Below, one piece after another: positions 57,377 to 64,000 of a DNA stretch of 64,000 bases. The stretch's first letter is position 1, and each line of letters begins with the position of its first letter. The stretch spans positions 2,790,001 to 2,854,000 of the forward strand of contig NZ_CP019966.1 of assembly GCF_003031265.1 (NCBI RefSeq), written 5' to 3'. The translations under genes and the position numbers were made by a program. This DNA comes from Rhodopseudomonas palustris. Lineage in GTDB: Bacteria > Pseudomonadota > Alphaproteobacteria > Rhizobiales > Xanthobacteraceae. The notes under the pieces were generated by a model, which was given only the letters and a program-made list of their open reading frames with translations, was not told the DNA's origin and made no database searches.

Positions 57377-58392
57377 GCCGCGTCGGTCGCGAGCTTGAGC
57401 AGGCTGGCGCAGGTCGCGGTCTTCTTGCCGTAGTCTTTCCACGCGGTGTCGCGCGCGATCGCGGCCCACTTCTCGACCGTGGCGGCGTCGAGCTTGTCGA
57501 CCTTGGCGCCGGCCTTCTCGTACACCTTGGCGACTTCGATGTCGTCGGCCTGCGCGCCTTGCTTGCCGAACGCTTCGAGCTCGGCGCCGACCGATAGGAT
57601 GATGTCCTGATGGTTCTTCGGCAGCTTGTCGAAGATCGCCTTCGACATCATCAGCGGCTCGAGCATGAACCAGTAGGAAGCGTCGGCGCCGGAGGTCAGA
57701 TGCTTGGCGACTTCTTCGAGCCGGAACGAGATCAGGCTGGTTGACGAGGTGATGCCGGCATCGCAGGCGCCGGTCTGCATCGCGGCGTAGATTTCGTTGG
57801 ACGGCACCGACAGCACCGCGGCGCCGGCCTGCTGCAACACCATGTCCATCTCGCGCGAGCCGCCGCGAACCTTGAGGCCCTTGGCATCGTCGGGCGACAG
57901 CAGTGCCTTGGAGCGGCTGGCGACGCCGCCGGCTTGCCACACCCAGGTGACCAGCACGATGCCCTTGTCGGCGAGGAAGTCGGTCAGCGCCTTGCCGACC
58001 GGCTTGGTCTTCCACGACAGGCCTTGCTCATAGGTCGAGACCAGTCCCGGCATCAGGCCGATATTGGTCTCCGGGACTTCGCCGCCGGCATAGGGCATCG
58101 GATACAGCGACAGGTCGAGCGCGCCTTTGCGCATCGCCGAGAACTGCGCGTTGGTCTTGATCAGCGATGAACCCGGATATACCTCGCCGACCAGTTCGCC
58201 GCCGGAGCGCTTGCTGATTTCCTCGGCGAACTTGCGGCAGAGCCGGTCGCGGAAGTCGCCTTTGTCGATGGTGCCGCCGGGAAACTGATGCGAGATCTTT
58301 AGCGTCGTTGCCGCCTGCGCCGAGCCGATCCCGTATTTCAGGACCGCGGGCGCTGCCAGTGCGGAGACGAGGAGGTGGCGGCGTGACAGCAT
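57373..58392 (-). CDS. dctP: TRAP transporter solute-binding protein DctP
   Basis: 339 residues from ATG 58392. The N-terminus LSRRHLLVSALAAPAVLKYG has a twin-Arg-like signal for export. TTLKISHQFPGGTIDKGDF begins the mature domain; GEVYPGSSL and DDAKGLKVRG are usual in DctP, and the conserved Arg (KVRG) should bind the carboxylate of the substrate. Ligand unknown. First gene of the operon. Confidence 0.92.
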   Translation of the reverse strand: MLSRRHLLVSALAAPAVLKYGIGSAQAATTLKISHQFPGGTIDKGDFRDRLCRKFAEEISKRSGGELVGEVYPGSSLIKTNAQFSAMRKGALDLSLYPMPYAGGEVPETNIGLMPGLVSTYEQGLSWKTKPVGKALTDFLADKGIVLVTWVWQAGGVASRSKALLSPDDAKGLKVRGGSREMDMVLQQAGAAVLSVPSNEIYAAMQTGACDAGITSSTSLISFRLEEVAKHLTSGADASYWFMLEPLMMSKAIFDKLPKNHQDIILSVGAELEAFGKQGAQADDIEVAKVYEKAGAKVDKLDAATVEKWAAIARDTAWKDYGKKTATCASLLKLATDAA

Positions 58393-58660
58393 CGTTTCTC
58401 TCCCGATCATTTTCTGTTGTCTGAATCGCTAAAGCATTGCTCGCTGAGCGGTCAAGGCGAGAGGCAGAGATCCGGCCGATTGCGACAGGTTTTATTAGTT
58501 GCAGTGCGGCGTGGGTGTTGTTGCGGTGCCGAACCACCGTTGTCCCGGATAGCTGCGACCGAGAATTATTTCGGCGCGGCGTAACAAGCCGGGTTCCCGA
58601 TCCGTCGAGCAAGAGGGCGGCAATCGCCGCACCGATCGATTTCGACAAGGATCACATCAC

Positions 58661-58900
58661 ATGACCCGCACCCGCATCGTTCTCGCCCTGATGGTCGCCG
58701 CGTTCTCCTCCAGCCTCGCGATGGCGCCGGCCGCCAACGCGATGGACAAGATGGAGAAGAAGGACGGCATGGCTCACGACTCCATGGCCAAGGACTCGAT
58801 GAGCAAGGACGGCATGAAGAAAGATACGATGGCGAAGGACGGCATGAAGAAGGATGCCATGTCCAAAGATGGCATGTCCAAGGACCAGATGAAGAAGTAG
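58661..58900 (+). CDS. Pentapeptide MXKDX repeat secreted protein, 79 aa
   Basis: A signal peptide (ALMVAAFSSSLAMAPAANAM) precedes about ten tandem pentapeptides of the type M-x-K-D-x (SMSKD, GMKKD, TMAKD). This matches the MXKDX-repeat family. Function is unknown; Met- and Asp-rich repeats suggest periplasmic metal binding. Confidence 0.85.
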   Translation: MTRTRIVLALMVAAFSSSLAMAPAANAMDKMEKKDGMAHDSMAKDSMSKDGMKKDTMAKDGMKKDAMSKDGMSKDQMKK

Positions 58901-58943
58901 TTCGCATCGTCCGTGACGAGGGCGACGAACGTTCGTCGTCCGA

Positions 58944-59291
58944 TTAGTCCGTCACTAGCAGCCGCAGCGTGGCGCGAAAGCTGACGCTGCGGCTGCCGAT
59001 CAGCGACGTGCCGAACACCTCGGACTCATCATCAACGAAGCTGCCGGAGAACCCGGTCGTCACGTCATGTCCGGAGAATAGCGGTCGCCCCGGCGTCTCG
59101 CTGTAAGGTGTGTGCTGCCGTGTCAGCAGCTCGCCTTTCCAGCGGCCGTCGGCGACGGTGTAGTGGCCGGTGGTGAAGAAATACGGATCGCCGCCGAGCA
59201 GCCGGCCATCGCGCAGCAGGATCACGCCGTTCGAACGGGCGCGGACGCCGTCGAGCATCCGGATGTGAATTGAGTACATCCCGTTCCGCAT
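58944..59291 (-). CDS. GrlR-like small beta protein, 115 aa
   Basis: NGMYSIHIRMLDGVRARSNG, then VILLRDGRLLGGDPYFFTTG and HYTVADGRWKGELL, resembles the GrlR family of small beta-barrel proteins. GrlR in enteropathogens is a regulator of secretion genes; relatives in other bacteria have no known role. It is divergent from the outer-membrane protein gene. Confidence 0.65.
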   Translation of the reverse strand: MRNGMYSIHIRMLDGVRARSNGVILLRDGRLLGGDPYFFTTGHYTVADGRWKGELLTRQHTPYSETPGRPLFSGHDVTTGFSGSFVDDESEVFGTSLIGSRSVSFRATLRLLVTD

Positions 59292-59488
59292 CGTGCCGCC
59301 CCGTACCTTTCCTAAGTGTACTGAGATCAGCCGCGCTCACAACCTTCGCTGATTTTGCGCGGCAGCGTACGGCTGCGGAACTTTGTTGTGTTCTGCTCAG
59401 TCACCATGCGTGCGTGACCGTAGAGTTCCCTGACAGAATCATGTTTGCCCTGGATTGGGTGGTGCGCTTTTCGAGCGAGGGGGACAGG

Positions 59489-62482
59489 ATGAAGGAGGTT
59501 CCAGCGTGGCTGAGTGTGTGGTCAATCGTGGCCGTTGGATGCAGCGGCGCGCACGCTGCCGATTTGCCGTCTGCTCCGTTTCCGTCATCAGCAGTTGCAG
59601 TCACGAACTGGACCGGCTTCTACGTCGGCAGCCACGTCGGCGCCGCCGCGTCGGATAGCGCGTGGAACAGCATCTCGGGCGGCGGTGCCGCGCTGGCCGC
59701 AGAGGCCTTCTACGGCCATGGCGTGAGCGGCAATGCGATCGCCGGCATTCAAGGCGGCTACAACGCGCAGTTCGGCAATTACGTGCTCGGCATCGAAGGC
59801 GACGCCAGCTTCGGTTCCATCAACGGCCTGGCGCGATGCCTGCGCGGCACCTATGCCTGCACCAGCCGGATTGATGAGCTGTGGACGCTGGCCGCGCGCT
59901 TCGGCTACGCCGCAGGCGATTTACTGTTCTATGGCAAGGCCGGCGCCGCTTGGGCCGATGTCAATCGCCGGATGGTCAGCGGCAACTTCGTCAATGTGCT
60001 TGAAGCGTCCGAGACGCGCACAGGCTGGCTGCTCGGCGCCGGCGTCGAATATGCCTTCCTGCCCGGCCTGTCGGGCAAGATCGAGTACAACTACGCAGAT
60101 TTCGGCAATCGCTCACTGACGATGGCCGATCAGTTCGGCGATGTATCGACCGTGTCGATCGGCCAGACCGCGCACTTGGTGAAGGTCGGCCTCAACTACC
60201 GGCTCGGCGCGGCCTCGGTCAGCGCCGCGCCGCTCCCGGGAGTTCCGCTGCCGCAGTGGAGCTGGACCGGGATCTATCTCGGCGTCCATGCCGGCGGAGG
60301 TTTCGGTAGCAACGACTGGGAGTCGGCGACCGGCGCGCTGCTCGCCGCGTCGACGTCGGGCGGGTTCCCCGGGCGCGGCGATAGTTCTGGTCTGTTCGGC
60401 GGCGGTCAGATCGGCGCGAACTATCAATTCGGCCGCTGGGTCGCCGGCGTTGAAGCGTCCGCCGCCGCAGCGGATATCGGCGGCTACGCCAAATGCGCCA
60501 CCGATATCGGGACACGGAGAAATTTCACCTGCCACAACGAGCTGTCGTCGCTCGGCACGATCACCGGTCGGCTCGGCCAGACTTGGGGCAACCTGTTGAT
60601 CTACGGCAAAGCCGGCGCGGCGTGGGCAACCGGCAGCAGCGATGTGCAGCGCGCAGGCAGCGCCAGCCGCTTCACCGAAAGCGGCACGCGCTGGGGCTGG
60701 GTCACCGGCACCGGCCTGGAATACGCGCTGAGCCCGAACCTGTCGGCCTTCGTGGAATACAATCACGTCGATTTCGGCACCAAAGACACCGCGTACGTCG
60801 ATCAGTTCGGCAATGCCTCCGAGGTCGGCTTCAAGCAGAAGCTCGATCTGGTCAAGGCTGGTCTCAACTATCGGCTAGGCTCGGGCGCACCGACGCTCAA
60901 TGCGGGCGGCGACGTGCCGCTGTTCGTCAAGGCCGCCGCTCTGCCGCTCGGCTGGCAGATCGAGGCCGGCACCCGGTATTGGGGCAGCTCGGGTCGGATG
61001 CAGAAGGATCTGAACGACAATTTCCAGCCGAGCCGATTAAATTCGCGGCTGATCTACGGCGATCAGACCGGACATTCGCTCGAAGCCTTCGTTCGCGTCG
61101 ATCACGCCTCGGGTCTGTTCGCCAAGGCCAATCTCGGTCTCGGCCATCTTGTGAGCGGTCAGCTCAACGACGAAGACTTTCCGAGCGAAGTGAATTATTC
61201 GAACACGATCTCGGAGATGCGCGACGGCCGCATGGCCTTCGGCAGCGCCGACATCGGCTACAATTTCATCAACGATGGCGGCCGTAAGCTCGGCGGGTTC
61301 GTTGGTTATCGTTCGTTCTACCAGACCGGCAACGGCTTCGGCTGTCGGCAGATCGCGACCGACTTCGACACCTGTGGCGTCCCGTTTCCCACCAACTTCG
61401 TCGGTCTCAGCGAGACCGAGTCCTGGCGCGGTGTTGCGCTCGGCCTCAACGTTCGCGCGCCGCTGACCGAACGGCTGCGGCTGGAGGTCGATGCGGCCTA
61501 TCTGCCTTACGTCAATCGCGCCGGCTTCGACAATCATTGGTTCCGCGCCGACATCAATCCGCAGTCGGAGGTCGGCCACGGCTGGGGGACGCAATTCGAA
61601 GCGATCCTGTCCTACGCCGTCACCGATCGCTTCAGCGTCGGCGTCGGCGGCCGCTATTGGTACTTCGCGACCGACAGCGCCAGCACGATCTTCCCGAGAG
61701 AGGCGACCACCTCGCCGATGCAGTTCTACGCCGAGCGCTACGGCGGCTTCGTGCAGACCTCGTACAAGTTCGGCGATGTCGAGACGGCAGAGACTTCGGC
61801 CGCCGGCATCACCAAGGCGCCGCCGCGGAACGTGTCCGTCAATTGGACCGGCCTCTATGTCGGCGCCAGCGTCGGCGCGGGCTGGGGCCGCACCACCTAC
61901 GCGGACCCATTCCCGACCCCGACGACAGGTGATCGCGTCGACCTCGGCGGCGCGCTGCTCGGTGGCCAGATCGGCGCCAACTACCAGTTCGGTCATCTCG
62001 TCGCCGGTGTCGAAGCCTCGGCCAATTGGGCGAATATCCGCGGCACCAACACCTGCTTCGGCGCGTATCCCAATCCTGTGGTGGCCGGCTTCGACTGCGG
62101 CAGCAAGATCGACGCGATCGGCGCTTTGACGGCGCGGGGCGGTTATGCGATCGATCGCACGCTGCTCTACGTCAAGGGCGGCGCGGCGTGGGATCGCCAG
62201 CAGGATGAGTTCAACACCGTCGGTGTCGGCGGCACGACGCTGGCGAACACCAGCACCAATTGGGGCTGGACCATCGGCGGCGGTCTCGAATACGCGCTGG
62301 CGCCGTCGTGGTCGATGGCGCTCGAATACAAGTACTTCGACTTCGGGGCATCCCCGGTGTTCGCGACGTCGGTCACGCCGGCATTGGACGGCGTCAATCT
62401 GGCGCCGCAGAGCAACAGACTGCAGACGGTGTCGCTCGGGGTGAACTACAAGTTCGGGCCGTCATTGTTCGCGGGGGACTGA
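59489..62482 (+). CDS. Four-module beta-barrel outer-membrane protein, 997 aa
   Basis: ATG 59489 follows GGGGGACAGG, and the signal peptide ends SGAHA-ADLP. Module 1 (about residues 39-240), module 2 (257-464) and module 4 (785-997) are Omp31/OmpA-like: each opens WTGFYVG, WTGIYLG or WTGLYVG and ends NYRLG or NYKFG. Module 3 (490-764) opens [14 protein letters not shown] and ends YKFGD, like larger porin-type barrels. Normal Omp31 proteins have one module. Short linkers ([21 protein letters not shown]) join them. No frameshift is seen. Confidence 0.85.
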   Translation: MKEVPAWLSVWSIVAVGCSGAHAADLPSAPFPSSAVAVTNWTGFYVGSHVGAAASDSAWNSISGGGAALAAEAFYGHGVSGNAIAGIQGGYNAQFGNYVLGIEGDASFGSINGLARCLRGTYACTSRIDELWTLAARFGYAAGDLLFYGKAGAAWADVNRRMVSGNFVNVLEASETRTGWLLGAGVEYAFLPGLSGKIEYNYADFGNRSLTMADQFGDVSTVSIGQTAHLVKVGLNYRLGAASVSAAPLPGVPLPQWSWTGIYLGVHAGGGFGSNDWESATGALLAASTSGGFPGRGDSSGLFGGGQIGANYQFGRWVAGVEASAAAADIGGYAKCATDIGTRRNFTCHNELSSLGTITGRLGQTWGNLLIYGKAGAAWATGSSDVQRAGSASRFTESGTRWGWVTGTGLEYALSPNLSAFVEYNHVDFGTKDTAYVDQFGNASEVGFKQKLDLVKAGLNYRLGSGAPTLNAGGDVPLFVKAAALPLGWQIEAGTRYWGSSGRMQKDLNDNFQPSRLNSRLIYGDQTGHSLEAFVRVDHASGLFAKANLGLGHLVSGQLNDEDFPSEVNYSNTISEMRDGRMAFGSADIGYNFINDGGRKLGGFVGYRSFYQTGNGFGCRQIATDFDTCGVPFPTNFVGLSETESWRGVALGLNVRAPLTERLRLEVDAAYLPYVNRAGFDNHWFRADINPQSEVGHGWGTQFEAILSYAVTDRFSVGVGGRYWYFATDSASTIFPREATTSPMQFYAERYGGFVQTSYKFGDVETAETSAAGITKAPPRNVSVNWTGLYVGASVGAGWGRTTYADPFPTPTTGDRVDLGGALLGGQIGANYQFGHLVAGVEASANWANIRGTNTCFGAYPNPVVAGFDCGSKIDAIGALTARGGYAIDRTLLYVKGGAAWDRQQDEFNTVGVGGTTLANTSTNWGWTIGGGLEYALAPSWSMALEYKYFDFGASPVFATSVTPALDGVNLAPQSNRLQTVSLGVNYKFGPSLFAGD

Positions 62483-62660
62483 GCCGTACGATCGCGGCCC
62501 GGCTCGCCGCGGGGCCGCGGTCGGCTGGGATGACGGGGCGGGGCGGTCGGCTGCGAGCGGCCGGCAGGCGGCCCCGCTTGGCTTGGTTGTCGGATCGGTG
62601 CCAAGCGGCTACAACCGGGCCTCACCGCGACCGACGTCGATCTTCCCAAAGGACAATCCG

Positions 62661-63119
62661 ATGCGTTTCGCTTTTCCCGCCGGCGCTGTGCTGGCTTTGG
62701 CCGTCGTTGCGCTGTCTCCCGCCGCGGCCCTGATGTCGAGCACCCCCGCCATGTCCGAATCCGTCAAAGCCGTCACCACGCCGTCGGGCCTCCAGATCGT
62801 GGACACCCAGGTCGGCACCGGCGCGTCGCCGGCGCGCGGCCAGATCTGCGTGATGCACTACACCGGCTGGCTGTACGAGAACGGCGCCAAGACCCGCAAA
62901 TTCGACTCCTCGGTCGACCGCAACGAGCCGTTCGAGTTTCCGATCGGCATGGGCCGGGTGATCAAGGGCTGGGACGAGGGTGTTGCCAGCATGAAGGTCG
63001 GCGGCAAGCGCACGCTGATCATTCCGCCGGAGCTCGGCTATGGCGCGCGCGGCGCCGGCGGCGTGATCCCGCCGAACGCGACCCTGATCTTCGATGTGGA
63101 ATTGCTCGGCCTCAAGTAA
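62661..63119 (+). CDS. FKBP-type peptidyl-prolyl isomerase, exported
   Basis: 152 residues from ATG 62661, after AAAGGACA. A signal ([20 protein letters not shown]) is followed by the FKBP domain: [37 protein letters not shown] and [20 protein letters not shown]. Hydrophobic active-site residues appear intact. It would help proline-limited folding in the periplasm. Confidence 0.92.
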   Translation: MRFAFPAGAVLALAVVALSPAAALMSSTPAMSESVKAVTTPSGLQIVDTQVGTGASPARGQICVMHYTGWLYENGAKTRKFDSSVDRNEPFEFPIGMGRVIKGWDEGVASMKVGGKRTLIIPPELGYGARGAGGVIPPNATLIFDVELLGLK

Positions 63120-63167
63120 GGCCGATGATGCGATGGCCCGGCCTGCGCCGGGCCGTCGTTGCCGCGG

Positions 63168-63509
63168 TTACTGCCGGCCGCAATAGGCCAGGATGCTGCT
63201 GGCGCCCATGCCGCAGGTCGCGGTCAGCTTGCCGCTTGCAAGCTTGAGCGTGTCGGCGAAGCGGGCCTTGGTGCCGCTGACGCAGAACGCCGACAGCAGG
63301 GTGTCGTCGTCCTCGCAAGAGATCGGGCAGCCGTCGGACGGGCAGGAGGTCGAAGTCAGCGTCTTGATCGGGCTGACCGGGACCGCAGCCGCACTGGCCG
63401 CCGCCTGTTCGGTCGCCTCGTTCGGGTTGGGCTCTGCCTTGAAATTGCGGACGCCGAACACCACCACAGCGGCGGCGATGCAGGCGACGATCAATGTCGG
63501 TAACTTCAT
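63168..63509 (-). CDS. Membrane-anchored Cys-containing protein, 113 aa
   Basis: Start ATG 63509 is preferred over 63521, whose ribosome site is too close. PTLIVACIAAAVVVFGVRNF anchors it to the membrane. The rest has paired Cys residues (CPSDGCPISCEDD, then FCVSG and TCGMG) that could form disulphides. No family was recognised. It is convergent with the FKBP gene. Confidence 0.6.
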   Translation of the reverse strand: MKLPTLIVACIAAAVVVFGVRNFKAEPNPNEATEQAAASAAAVPVSPIKTLTSTSCPSDGCPISCEDDDTLLSAFCVSGTKARFADTLKLASGKLTATCGMGASSILAYCGRQ

Positions 63510-63729
63510 CTTCAACCCCATTCCTCGAATAAGCAGCGGCCGAGACCGCGATGAGCATAGACCTGCATTGCGGAATTGGAAGCGTTCAACGCCAACGGCG
63601 TTAACCCGTCACTGATCAAGCGCAAATGGTAATATGCGACCGCGATTAGTTAAGCGGTTAGTATCCATGTAGCGCACCTATCCGACCAATCCTGCTTTCG
63701 CCCCACTTCAATCTGTATAGCCACCGACC

Positions 63730-64000
63730 ATGACGATGATTCAGCCAGATCCTGCAGACCTCGAACCGATCCATCCGTATTCGCTGGCGCGGATCTCACA
63801 TGTCGCCCTGCAGGCCGGCGCGGTGCTGGCGCAGAGCGGGGCGTCGGTGCGCGTGGTGCACGAAGGCGCGCGGATGGTTGCGGAGGCGCTCGGCGTCGAG
63901 GTGCTGGGGATGCGCTCCGGCTACGCCTCGTTCGAGATCACGCTGGCGCGCGGCCATCACAGCTTCACGCGCATGATTCAGATCGGTCCGCACGGCGTCA
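63730..64000 (+). CDS. Threonine/serine exporter (ThrE / DUF1212) N-terminal part, truncated by window
   Basis: ATG 63730; the frame stays open to the last base. HPYSLARISHVALQAGAVLA then QSGASVRVVHEGARMVAEAL fits the N-terminal ThrE domain, whose members export Thr and Ser. Only 90 residues are visible. A second ATG at 63736 is possible. Confidence 0.7.
   Translation, partial: MTMIQPDPADLEPIHPYSLARISHVALQAGAVLAQSGASVRVVHEGARMVAEALGVEVLGMRSGYASFEITLARGHHSFTRMIQIGPHGV

Overview
The window is GC-rich alphaproteobacterial DNA, most likely Rhodopseudomonas palustris or a close Nitrobacteraceae (Bradyrhizobium-type) relative. The flanking chromosome carries OpgC, an NDUFS4-type complex I subunit, a methylcrotonyl-CoA carboxylase/HMG-CoA lyase leucine-degradation cluster and Omp31-type porin domains, and it has the short palindromic repeats typical of that group. 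This assignment rests on recognised gene families and repeats; no database was searched.

Positions 1 to about 42,090 are one near-complete prophage. Its left end lies outside the window, so no integrase or left attachment site is visible. The order is: (i) replication and DNA modification, 1-9,416: truncated sliding clamp, MT-A70-like methylase, Lar-like protein, CHC2/Toprim primase, Dam-type methylase and SF3 primase-helicase, mostly joined by 4-nt ATGA overlaps; (ii) a control region, 9,550-11,290: a GCGAGGGT decamer array, a NusG-domain protein, a structured untranslated leader and three successive intrinsic terminators; (iii) a lambda-like head module, 12,234-20,592: TerS, TerL, portal, gpW, S49 protease, scaffold, gpD-like decoration protein and gpE-like capsid protein; (iv) a Mu-like contractile tail and baseplate, 21,889-31,649, with a programmed -1 frameshift in the tail chaperone; (v) fibres and lysis, 31,642-39,519: tail fibre, holin candidate, SAR-type endolysin, Rz/Rz1 spanins and an 805-residue protein with 20-residue repeats; (vi) a mainly minus-strand accessory block with a winged-helix regulator and a secreted nuclease, ending against the 3' end of tRNA-Glu. 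The phage would be a myovirus with a lambda-type head.

Positions 42,092-64,000 are host chromosome: tRNA-Glu(TTC), a PilZ protein, a 26-residue membrane peptide, glyoxalase I, a sirtuin, a tandem cold-shock-domain protein, a DUF192 protein, tRNA-Pro(TGG), an LPS-type glycosyltransferase convergent with opgC, the NDUFS4-type subunit, mccB-mccA-hmgL, an unknown protein, a dctP-dctQ-dctM TRAP transporter, an MXKDX-repeat protein, a GrlR-like protein, a 997-residue outer-membrane protein with four beta-barrel modules, an FKBP, a small anchored protein, and the start of a ThrE-like exporter.

The strongest leads are the NusG-like gene with its structured leader and serial terminators, the decamer array upstream of it, the frameshift site with its perfect stimulator hairpin, the 20-residue repeat protein and the four-barrel outer-membrane protein.
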